Source: an uncultured Clostridia bacterium
GTDB taxonomy: Bacteria > Bacillota > Clostridia > HGM11514
DNA length: 6,077 nucleotides
NCBI GenBank assembly: GCA_934489915.1
Contig: CAKSSZ010000098.1
Coordinates: forward strand, 1-6,077
Reading direction: 5' to 3'
Below, one piece after another: positions 1-6,012 of this stretch. Position 1 is the first letter of the stretch. The number at the start of each line of letters is the position of its first letter. The translations under genes and the position numbers were made by a program. The notes under the pieces were generated by a model. The model had not been told where the DNA came from, searched no databases, and worked only from the letters and a program-made list of their open reading frames with translations.

Positions 1-145
1 TCCCATCACCGATCCTATGGATGGTTCCGCTGCCGCAGCCGTCTGTTGACCCTTCCCTGCCCTGACTCAGGCAGTATTCACGCACCGAATCCTCCGAGCC
101 GGGAGGTGCCAGCAGCTTTGCCAAATCCGCAATATATTTTCTCAT
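1..145 (-). CDS. M42-family aminopeptidase, third paralogue (5' part only)
   Basis: This is the first 48 codons of a gene that continues beyond position 1. The start is the ATG at 145-143, which overlaps the TGA of the preceding gene in an ATGA arrangement (4 nt shared) and has a GGAGG 7 nt upstream. The visible protein begins MRKYIADLAKLLAPPGSEDS and continues VREYCLSQ, then TDGCGSGTIHRIGDG. The segment SEDSVREY aligns with NEDAVREY at the same place in the preceding M42 gene, and TDGCGSGTIHRIGDG falls where M42 proteins have the D-x-x-GN-L-I strand before the first metal-binding His. I therefore infer a third M42 metallo-aminopeptidase. No catalytic residue lies inside the window, so activity cannot be judged. 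The GN of the usual motif is replaced by GS, hinting at a more divergent member. The family call is moderate, but the presence of a gene is well supported by the coupling and the ribosome binding site. Confidence 0.72.
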   Translation of the reverse strand, partial: MRKYIADLAKLLAPPGSEDSVREYCLSQGREGSTDGCGSGTIHRIGDG

Positions 146-1134
146 AGCGACCCCTCCAATTCTGCCGTAAACAAGGATAACAACCGGCAATAATGCTCAT
201 AATCTTCCAAATCAATCACACAGCAGGGAGAATGAATATAACGGCACGGTAAAGAAAGCACCATGGTTGCCGCCCCCTGACCGTATAATTGCAACGCGCC
301 GGCGTCATTTCCGCCGGAGGTACTTTGTTTCAATTGTAACGGAATTCGGTGCCGTTTTGCGGTTTCCTGCATACATTTTCGGAATCGGTTACTGGAATAG
401 GATGCTCCATCCGCAATACTGACAGCCGGCCCCTTGCCCAGAACCGTTACCGCCCCTTCCTGCACACCGGTCAGATCCGAACAGGTGGTGGCCTCTACCG
501 CCATCGCAAAATCAGGGCGGATCCGACGGGATAACACCCCCGCTCCCCGCAGTCCTACCTCCTCCTGCACACTGAAGCATACATATAAATCAAAAGAATA
601 CCGCTTCTTTTCCTGTAATAGGCGGATCAATGCCGCACACCCTACCCGGTCGTCCAATGCCTTGCCTTTTGCCATATGATCACCGAACTCCCGATAGTCA
701 CTGTCAAAGGAAACATAATCTCCCCGCTCCGCTTTTTCCGTTCCCAAATCCAAATACAATTCTTTCAGCGTCACTCCGTTTTTTCGTTCGTCCGGCATCG
801 TGTGGTGCACCGCACGAAATCCAAACACCGCCGGCCGCTTCTCTTCTCCGACCCTGACCCGCTGTCCCGGCAAAATCCGTTCATCAAAGCCGCCTACCTC
901 CTTCACGCAGGCAAACCCGTCCGGCAACACGTGGCTGACTACAAAGCCCACCTCATCCATATGGGCGCACAGCAGCACCCGACCGGATCCCGTCCCCTGC
1001 CGAAATGCAATCAGGTTCCCCAGGGAATCCGTCTCCAGCCAATCGCAGCAGGATTGAATCTGCACCCGAATATATTCCCGCACCGCATCTTCATTGCCGG
1101 AGACGCCGTCTAACATAGAAAGCGTTTTCAACAT
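142..1134 (-). CDS. M42-family metallo-aminopeptidase, second paralogue
   Basis: A complete 330-residue protein of the M42 family (glutamyl aminopeptidase / TET / FrvX-YsdC type; relatives are often misnamed endoglucanase CelM). These are cytoplasmic, two-metal enzymes that remove N-terminal residues from peptides, usually as dodecamers. Visible motifs are AHMDEVG (His58, Asp60), KALDDRVG (bridging Asp161), VQEEVGLRGA (general base Glu191, metal Glu192), VEATTCSD (Glu214 at the second-metal acid position, where Asp or Glu occurs), GGNDAGA (274-280) and RYIHSP (metal His301). All expected ligands are therefore present and length is normal for the family. The ATG start lies inside the end of the upstream M42 gene (7 nt overlap) and follows a strong GGAGGTGA, so translation is probably coupled. 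Its TGA overlaps the ATG of the next gene. It differs in most positions from its upstream neighbour, so the pair is an old duplication. Substrate preference cannot be read from the sequence. Confidence 0.93.
   Translation of the reverse strand: MLKTLSMLDGVSGNEDAVREYIRVQIQSCCDWLETDSLGNLIAFRQGTGSGRVLLCAHMDEVGFVVSHVLPDGFACVKEVGGFDERILPGQRVRVGEEKRPAVFGFRAVHHTMPDERKNGVTLKELYLDLGTEKAERGDYVSFDSDYREFGDHMAKGKALDDRVGCAALIRLLQEKKRYSFDLYVCFSVQEEVGLRGAGVLSRRIRPDFAMAVEATTCSDLTGVQEGAVTVLGKGPAVSIADGASYSSNRFRKCMQETAKRHRIPLQLKQSTSGGNDAGALQLYGQGAATMVLSLPCRYIHSPCCVIDLEDYEHYCRLLSLFTAELEGSL
151..157 (-). promoter_or_regulatory. Ribosome binding site of third M42 gene, inside the second
   Basis: GGAGGGG on the minus strand within the final codons of the second M42 gene. 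The GGAGG core is 7 nt from the ATG at 145, which overlaps the upstream TGA. It is the main evidence, with the ATGA overlap, that a real gene begins here. Confidence 0.8.
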
Positions 1135-2132
1135 GGCAAATCACCTCCCGCCAGTTCAATCATCAGTCTTGCCGCTGCCTCCATATCAGACAGCTCCACC
1201 GTTTCCACCATGGTATGCATATAACGCAGCGGAACGGAGATCAGCAAGCATGGCACCCCTTTGCCGGAAAGCTGAATCACGCCCGCATTGGTACCGCTGT
1301 CTCCCCCTTCCACCTCGACCGTATAGGGAATTCTGCATTTTTTTGCTGTCTCCAACGCATGTTTAAAACACACCGGATAAATATTTGCCCCGGTACAAAG
1401 AGCCGCTCCGCTCCCAAGGGGAAAGCATAGGCTTTCTTCCTCGTCCGGTGTCATACCAAAGGTCACATCTGTTACAATGGCTAAATCCGGCACAAACTGC
1501 CGCACTGCAGCAGCCGCCCCCAGGCAGCCCAGTTCCTCCGCCGTAGACGCCAAAAAGACAATTGTGTGCGGGCAATTCTTTAACTGTTGCATGGCATAAA
1601 GCGCAATGGCAACCCCACACTTATTATCCAACCCCTTAGAACTGATCCGTCCTTGTCCCAACTCCCGGAATACCGGTAAAAAAGTGACCGGGTCGCCAAT
1701 GCGCACCACTTCCTCCGGATGCTTCATCCCCACATCCACCGTCATATGAGAAAGGCTCAACGCCTTTTTCTCTTCTCCGCTGCCCAGCAAATGGGGCGGT
1801 TTTGCGCCAATCACCCCGTAAAGGGGTCGCTTTCCGTGTACCACAACCTCGCTGCAAGGCAAAATCCGAGGATCCACCCCGCCAACGGCAATGACTTCCA
1901 AACCTCCGTCCTCTCGGATCTCCTTTACCTGCAGCCCGATTTCATCCATATGGGCGTCCAGCAAAACGGTTTTCCCGGAGGTACCGTAACGCACGCCAAT
2001 CACATTTCCAAAGGAATCCACATGAGCCGAATCGCAAAAAGGAGCCACCAGGCGGCAAATTTCCTCCGCTGTTTCCTCCCCATGCCCCGCAACGGAGCAT
2101 GTACCGCACAAGCGCTGCAATAATTCTTTCAT
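1128..2132 (-). CDS. M42-family metallo-aminopeptidase, first paralogue
   Basis: A complete 334-residue M42 peptidase, predicted to be a cytoplasmic two-metal aminopeptidase acting on short peptides. The metal and catalytic set is intact: DAHMDEIG (His61, Asp63), SKGLDNKCG (bridging Asp169), STAEELGCLGA (general base Glu199, metal Glu200), VTDVTFG (Asp222), the GDSGTNAG loop (277-284) and RYMHTMVE (His306). The IGAKPPHLL stretch (108-116), inside the small beta-barrel insertion that drives oligomer assembly in this family, is also typical. The start ATG sits 11 nt after murD; an AGGAG merged with the murD stop codon lies 8 nt upstream and fixes it. The 3' end overlaps the next M42 gene by 7 nt and carries that gene's ribosome binding site. 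The protein is rich in Cys (11 or so residues), which fits a cytoplasmic enzyme of an anaerobe. Family certain; substrate unknown, and the names glutamyl aminopeptidase or CelM would be over-interpretation. Confidence 0.94.
   Translation of the reverse strand: MKELLQRLCGTCSVAGHGEETAEEICRLVAPFCDSAHVDSFGNVIGVRYGTSGKTVLLDAHMDEIGLQVKEIREDGGLEVIAVGGVDPRILPCSEVVVHGKRPLYGVIGAKPPHLLGSGEEKKALSLSHMTVDVGMKHPEEVVRIGDPVTFLPVFRELGQGRISSKGLDNKCGVAIALYAMQQLKNCPHTIVFLASTAEELGCLGAAAAVRQFVPDLAIVTDVTFGMTPDEEESLCFPLGSGAALCTGANIYPVCFKHALETAKKCRIPYTVEVEGGDSGTNAGVIQLSGKGVPCLLISVPLRYMHTMVETVELSDMEAAARLMIELAGGDLPC
1141..1148 (-). promoter_or_regulatory. Ribosome binding site of second M42 gene, inside the first
   Basis: GGAGGTGA on the minus strand, a full match to the Shine-Dalgarno consensus, lying in the last codons of the upstream M42 gene. 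The GGAGG core is 9 nt from the ATG at 1134. It supports the overlapping start and translational coupling. Confidence 0.85.
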
Positions 2133-2140
2133 TTCACCAT

Positions 2141-2145
2141 CTCCT
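2141..2145 (-). promoter_or_regulatory. Ribosome binding site of first M42 gene, merged with murD stop
   Basis: AGGAG on the minus strand; its first two bases are the last two of the murD TAG. Spacing to the ATG at 2132 is 8 nt. A ribosome ending murD would be sitting on this site, which favours reinitiation (inference). Confidence 0.8.
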
Positions 2146-3493
2146 ATTCCAACCCATTGACAAGCTCCTTAAAGAGATTTCCCCGTTCTTCAAAATTCCG
2201 AAAGCGGTCAAAGCTGGTGCTTGCCGGGGACAGCACGACCACATCCCCCTCTGCCGCAAGCTGCGCACTGAGCGCAACCGCTTCTTCATAGCTTTCGCAC
2301 CGATGAATGGGTGTAACGGCGCCGCACTTTCTCACCGCCGCCTCAATTTTATCGCTGGTAGCGCCTACTAAAATCAATTCCTTCACATGCTCCTCAATCA
2401 CAGGCCCCAGCTCGTCATACGGAATTCCCTTATCTTTTCCGCCGGCAATCATAATCACCTTCTCCGGAAAAACGCTCAAGGTTGCCCGGCTCCGATTTGG
2501 GCTGCTGTCAATGGAGCTGTTATAGTAAGAAACGCCGTTCCGTTTGCGCACAAACTCAATCCGATGCTCCACGCCGCCAAAGCTTTCTGCTACCTGCTGG
2601 ATGGAGGCGGCCGAAACCAGTCCTAAGGTTGCGGCAATGGCAGCCATATAATTTTCAATGTTATGTCCGCCGGGAATTTTGATTTGCTCGGTTTTCAGCA
2701 CTTCCTTGCCGCCCGCATAAATCATGCCGTCTTTTTCATACACATCCGCTTTTTTCTTACGGGAAAAGAACCGTACCTCTCCCGGCGCACGCATTCCCAG
2801 CGCTCCGGTAACCTGATTATCTGCATTCAGCACCACAACGCCCTTTTTACTTTGATGCGTAAAAATATTGGTTTTCGCTTCTATATATTCTTCATAAGAC
2901 CGGTGCACATCCAAATGATTGGGAGACAAATTGGTCACTACGCTGATTTGCGGGCTTTCCTGCATGGTATGGAGCTGAAAGCTGGACAACTCCAGCACGG
3001 CAATATCATCCTTCCCGATTTCGTCCAGCTTGGTCAAAAGGGGCGTTCCGATATTGCCCCCCAAATGGCACCGCAGCCCCTGTGCCTGCAGCATACGGTA
3101 AATCAAGGTGGAGGTGGTGGTTTTCCCGTCACTGCCGGTGATGCCGATGATAAGCCCCGGGCAAAACCGTACAAACAACTCCATCTCAGAGGTTAAAATG
3201 CTGCCCCCTTCCACTGCCTTTGCAATGGAGGGCAAATCCCAGCGCAGCCCCGGGGAACGGAACAAATAATCCTGGTCTAAGTGATCCAGATACTCCTCCC
3301 CCAATTGAAAGGAAATCTGCCGTCCCAATGCAATTTTTTCCCGATCCAGCTCCGTATTTTTATCGCAGACCGTTACAATCGCACCGGCGTCTGCCAATAC
3401 GGGAATAAGGGGACGGTTACTGATCCCCGCTCCTAAGATTGCCACGCTCTTTCCGTTCATTTTCTTTAAAAAATCATGCCATTTCTGGTTCAT
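2144..3493 (-). CDS. murD: UDP-N-acetylmuramoyl-L-alanine--D-glutamate ligase MurD
   Basis: MurD catalyses ATP-dependent addition of D-glutamate to UDP-MurNAc-L-alanine, the second amino-acid step of peptidoglycan precursor synthesis in the cytoplasm. The 449-residue length is normal. Order of motifs: N-terminal Rossmann-like GAGISNRPL (21-29) and RSPGL (79-83) for the UDP substrate; ATP P-loop GITGSDGKTTT (117-127, Lys124); GGNIGTPL (145-152); ELSSFQL (168-174); NLSPNHLDVH (188-197); the lysine of EAKTNIF (Lys207), which is carbamylated in Mur ligases; HNIENYMAA (277-285); EHRIEFV (309-315); GGKDKG (351-356); and SPASTSFDRFRNFEERG (422-438) near the C-terminus. The motif usually written NDSKATN is here NSSIDSS (325-331), a variant form. 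The ATG start follows GGGGGAG with 7 nt spacing. The gene stands between an exported amidase and M42 peptidases with short gaps on both sides, and no other dcw-cluster gene is in the window. Confidence 0.97.
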   Translation of the reverse strand: MNQKWHDFLKKMNGKSVAILGAGISNRPLIPVLADAGAIVTVCDKNTELDREKIALGRQISFQLGEEYLDHLDQDYLFRSPGLRWDLPSIAKAVEGGSILTSEMELFVRFCPGLIIGITGSDGKTTTSTLIYRMLQAQGLRCHLGGNIGTPLLTKLDEIGKDDIAVLELSSFQLHTMQESPQISVVTNLSPNHLDVHRSYEEYIEAKTNIFTHQSKKGVVVLNADNQVTGALGMRAPGEVRFFSRKKKADVYEKDGMIYAGGKEVLKTEQIKIPGGHNIENYMAAIAATLGLVSAASIQQVAESFGGVEHRIEFVRKRNGVSYYNSSIDSSPNRSRATLSVFPEKVIMIAGGKDKGIPYDELGPVIEEHVKELILVGATSDKIEAAVRKCGAVTPIHRCESYEEAVALSAQLAAEGDVVVLSPASTSFDRFRNFEERGNLFKELVNGLE

Positions 3494-3500
3494 TTTGCAG

Positions 3501-3507
3501 CTCCCCC
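3501..3507 (-). promoter_or_regulatory. Ribosome binding site of murD
   Basis: GGGGGAG on the minus strand with 7 nt to the ATG at 3493, within the 21-nt gap after the amidase gene. The match to the anti-Shine-Dalgarno is partial but well placed. Confidence 0.7.
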
Positions 3508-3514
3508 TTCTGTT

Positions 3515-4966
3515 TTAAGCCTGGGTCATTTCATTCAATGCCCGAATCACCGCAATACAAAGCGCCTTTGCCGCCTTTTGCTGAAACTTTTCACTCATCA
3601 GCAGCTGCCGCTCCGTAGGATTGGTTACAAAAGCAATTTCCGTGATGACCGAAGGCATTTGCGCCTTCCGAATAACTACCATTTCCGCACCGTCTGTCAA
3701 GCCTCTGTCATACCGACCCAGTGCGCTAACCAGCTCCTCCTGCAATATCTGCGCAAACCGATAGCTGGTCATCTGCCCCGGGGCAGGCTCACCGTCCGGA
3801 TAATAAAGCACCGTGGTACCGTGGGCATTTTCTGAGGTGAACGCATTGTTGTGCACACTCATAAACAAAGCTGCCCCCAGCCGGTTGCCAATCTCCGGCC
3901 GCTCAAATAAATCCACCGCCACATCAGTGCTGCGGGTCATATGAGTTTTTACCCCGGCTGCCGTAAGCAGGGCATTTGCCCGGTTGGCAATCGCCAGATT
4001 CACGTCCTTTTCATAAAGCACCGCCTGCCCGTTTTCTTTCCCGACAGAACCAACGTCGCTCCCTCCGTGACCCGGGTCAATCACCACAAGCAGATCCCTG
4101 GCAGCAGGGTTTAATGCCGGGATGTCCCCATCCTGCACCGGAGCCGGTGTGGGGGTGGGAGTAGGCGTGGGAGCCGGGGTCGGTTGATCGGTAAATCCGA
4201 TTTCTACCGTCAGCGTCTTCCGATCCTGAGAATAGGTCAGATTGTACGTCAGCTTTACCGTGCTTTCCAGCACCACACGTCCGATATAAGGCAGCAGCCG
4301 ATATTGAGCACAGCGGATTTCCGTCAGCTGTTGGCTGTTGGTCTGCAACGTTTTCGTCCCCATTTCCATTTTTGCTCCCGGAAAATTAAGTACGGTTCGC
4401 CATACGCCGTTTTCTGAAAGCACCTGCTCTTCTACCGCCTGAATGGGTTCGTCTGCCTCAATGGTCAAGCGGTGATCCGCTTCATAATAAATTAAATCCG
4501 TCACGGTATAATCCCAGCTGTGGCTGACAGAAACCGTTTTGGTCACACCGTTCCAGCCCACCGTCAGCCCCAGCTGTTCCGAAACAAACCGAACCGGAAT
4601 CATGGTTCTGTCATTAATGATTTTTGCCGGGACGTCCATGGTCACCTGCTGACCGTTGACTGTGGCTTCCCGCCGGTCAACCGTGAGTACAACCTCCGTA
4701 CCCGTTGCAGTCACAACCACCTGACGGGTGGACGGCTTCCATTCTACCCGGGCGCCAAGGGACTCAAACAGCCCGCGGGTCGGCACCAGAGTGCGATCCT
4801 GAATGATCACCGGCGGCACATCTAAGTTCAAAGGGCTGCCGTTGACCAGCAATGTTACCGTTTCCTCATACTCATGTAGCTGCCCGTCATAATAAAGGGT
4901 CATCCCCTGTACCGGCAGTGCAAACACCAAAAGCATACAAATGATAATCCAGCCTAATTTCTTCAT
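3515..4966 (-). CDS. Secreted N-acetylmuramoyl-L-alanine amidase with stalk and AMIN-like domains
   Basis: An exported zinc amidase (Amidase_3 family) expected to cut the MurNAc-L-alanine bond of peptidoglycan outside the membrane. The 483 residues begin with a signal peptide: MKK, then a hydrophobic run to about residue 17, with probable cleavage near Gln20-Gly21. Residues 35-148 form a duplicated copper-amine-oxidase-N-type (stalk) domain; both halves carry the pattern VNG...DVP...I..DRT..P.R. Residues about 152-258 resemble an AMIN-type beta domain, a weaker call. A Pro-Thr-Ala linker spans 261-277. The catalytic domain (290-480) has DPGHGG (zinc His300), the Glu of YEKDVN (Glu319), SVHNN (zinc His372) and ITEIAFVTN (catalytic Glu443). 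The start is the only one giving a full signal peptide, though the AGGAGG lies 14 nt away, farther than usual. It sits 24 nt after ruvB and 21 nt before murD. It could act in cell separation, sporulation or germination; the sequence does not decide. Confidence 0.94.
   Translation of the reverse strand: MKKLGWIIICMLLVFALPVQGMTLYYDGQLHEYEETVTLLVNGSPLNLDVPPVIIQDRTLVPTRGLFESLGARVEWKPSTRQVVVTATGTEVVLTVDRREATVNGQQVTMDVPAKIINDRTMIPVRFVSEQLGLTVGWNGVTKTVSVSHSWDYTVTDLIYYEADHRLTIEADEPIQAVEEQVLSENGVWRTVLNFPGAKMEMGTKTLQTNSQQLTEIRCAQYRLLPYIGRVVLESTVKLTYNLTYSQDRKTLTVEIGFTDQPTPAPTPTPTPTPAPVQDGDIPALNPAARDLLVVIDPGHGGSDVGSVGKENGQAVLYEKDVNLAIANRANALLTAAGVKTHMTRSTDVAVDLFERPEIGNRLGAALFMSVHNNAFTSENAHGTTVLYYPDGEPAPGQMTSYRFAQILQEELVSALGRYDRGLTDGAEMVVIRKAQMPSVITEIAFVTNPTERQLLMSEKFQQKAAKALCIAVIRALNEMTQA
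4136..4186 (-). repeat. Pro-Thr/Ala low-complexity linker in the amidase
   Basis: Seventeen codons giving QPTPAPTPTPTPTPAPV, the flexible linker between the cell-wall-binding or stalk part and the catalytic domain. Proline is encoded by CCG, CCC and CCT and threonine by ACC, ACG, ACT and ACA in mixed order, so it is a protein-level repeat rather than a clean DNA tandem repeat. Confidence 0.85.
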
Positions 4967-4980
4967 CTCTGCGGTTTCTC

Positions 4981-4986
4981 CCTCCT
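4981..4986 (-). promoter_or_regulatory. Ribosome binding site of the amidase gene, long spacing
   Basis: AGGAGG on the minus strand in the 24-nt gap after ruvB. Fourteen bases separate it from the ATG at 4966, longer than the usual 6-10. The following GGAG, formed with the next bases, gives a slightly closer weaker pairing. No alternative ATG, GTG or TTG lies between, so the start is unchanged but initiation may be less efficient (inference). Confidence 0.65.
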
Positions 4987-4990
4987 ATTC

Positions 4991-5998
4991 TTATGTCCAT
5001 CTTTGCTGCATTTGCCGTCCGAAATATTCATAAGCGGCCGGCGCCGCAACTCTCCCCCGAGGTGTGCGATCCACAAACCCGATCTGCATTAAATAAGGTT
5101 CATACACATCCTCAATCGTAGCTGCTTCTTCTCCGATGCAGGCAGCCAGGGTATCCAGCCCCACCGGTCCGCCGTTAAATTTATCAATCACCGTCAGCAT
5201 CAGCTTGTGATCGATTGCGTCCAGTCCCAGCCGATCCACTTCCATCTGATTCAGAGCGGCATCGGCTACCTCTTTCGTGATGACGCCGTCTCCTTTAATT
5301 TGCGCAAAGTCCCGCACCCGCCGAAGCAGGCGGTTAGCAATCCGGGGCGTCCCTCGGGCGCGCATAGCAAGCTCCCGTGCGCCGTCCACGGTAATCTGGA
5401 TGCCCAAAATACCGGCGGAACGGGTAATGATTTGCATCAGCTGATCGGTGGAATACATTTCCAACCGGAACAGCACCCCAAACCGATCCCGCAGCGGAGC
5501 CGATAAATCTCCCGCCCGGGTCGTAGCCCCCACCAAAGTAAACTTGGGCAAATCCAGACGAATGGATTTGGCAGAGGGTCCCTTTCCAATCATAATATCC
5601 AACGCATAATCCTCCATGGCGGGATAGAGAATCTCTTCCACCGTTTTGGAAAGACGGTGAATTTCATCAATAAATAACACATCGCCGTCTGACAAATTGG
5701 TTAAAATCGCCGCCAAGTCGCCGGGGCGTTCAATGGCAGGGCCGGTGGTAATTTTAATATGTACCTCCATTTCATTGGCGACAATTCCTGCCAATGTGGT
5801 CTTTCCTAAGCCCGGGGGGCCGTACAAAAGCACATGATCCAGGCTCTCTCCCCGCTGCTTCGCCGCCTCCATGAATACGCTCAGGTTTTCCTTGACTTTA
5901 TCCTGCCCAATGTAATCCAGCAGCCGTTTGGGACGAATGCCCACCTCAAAATCGTTTTCTCCCTGCCCCAAGCCGCTGCTCAGTACACGTTCTTCCAT
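4991..5998 (-). CDS. ruvB: Holliday junction branch migration ATPase RuvB
   Basis: RuvB is the hexameric AAA+ motor that, loaded by RuvA, drives branch migration of Holliday junctions in recombinational repair. From the ATG at 5998 the protein has 335 residues, the usual length. Visible elements: IRPKRLLDYIGQ (21-32), Walker A GPPGLGKTT (60-68), TTGPAIERPGDLAAIL (84-99), Walker B LFIDEIHRL (108-116), the beta-hairpin region that contacts RuvA (about 134-150), sensor 1 GATTRAG (157-163), the arginine finger in PLRDRFG (168-174), sensor 2 region RGTPRIANRLLRR (215-227) and the C-terminal winged helix ending with DRTPRGRVA (310-318). A GTG nine bases further up (6007) is in frame but overlaps the last base of the GGAGG, so the ATG, 8 nt from that site, is preferred. 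It follows ruvA by 12 nt in the usual ruvAB order and is intact. Confidence 0.98.
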   Translation of the reverse strand: MEERVLSSGLGQGENDFEVGIRPKRLLDYIGQDKVKENLSVFMEAAKQRGESLDHVLLYGPPGLGKTTLAGIVANEMEVHIKITTGPAIERPGDLAAILTNLSDGDVLFIDEIHRLSKTVEEILYPAMEDYALDIMIGKGPSAKSIRLDLPKFTLVGATTRAGDLSAPLRDRFGVLFRLEMYSTDQLMQIITRSAGILGIQITVDGARELAMRARGTPRIANRLLRRVRDFAQIKGDGVITKEVADAALNQMEVDRLGLDAIDHKLMLTVIDKFNGGPVGLDTLAACIGEEAATIEDVYEPYLMQIGFVDRTPRGRVAAPAAYEYFGRQMQQRWT

Positions 5999-6006
5999 GC
6001 CTCGCA

Positions 6007-6012
6007 CCTCCT
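6007..6012 (-). promoter_or_regulatory. Ribosome binding site of ruvB, merged with ruvA stop
   Basis: AGGAGG on the minus strand, overlapping the ruvA TAG (TAGGAGG), 8 nt before the ATG at 5998. It decides against the in-frame GTG at 6007, whose first base would be the last G of this site. Confidence 0.85.

Noticed and set aside
676..1113. 145-codon open frame on the plus strand, with several shorter overlapping ones
   Set aside because: Antisense to the second M42 gene, which carries the metal-binding motifs. No domain was recognised in it.
1363..1857. Two shorter minus-strand frames (85 and 73 codons) inside the first M42 gene
   Set aside because: They are out-of-frame readings of a gene with an intact frame and motifs throughout, so they do not indicate a frameshift.
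1719..2123. 134-codon open frame on the plus strand
   Set aside because: Antisense to the first M42 gene, with low-complexity, His-rich, shadow-like composition and no domain.
1128..2132. Reading the M42 proteins as endoglucanases (CelM)
   Set aside because: The motifs are those of two-metal aminopeptidases. The endoglucanase name is a historical mislabel for this family.
2663..3196. 177-codon open frame on the plus strand
   Set aside because: It lies wholly antisense to murD, whose conserved motifs fill the same bases. The plus frame has no recognisable domain and is a by-product of codon use.
3773..3786. Perfect 14-bp palindrome CTGCCCCGGGGCAG
   Set aside because: It lies inside the amidase catalytic-domain coding sequence, has no T-run after it and no second copy was noticed, so chance is the simplest explanation.
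4136..4149. Short inverted repeat CACCGG-AG-CCGGTG
   Set aside because: It has a two-base loop, lies in the Pro-Thr linker codons and has no adjacent T-run, so it is not a terminator.
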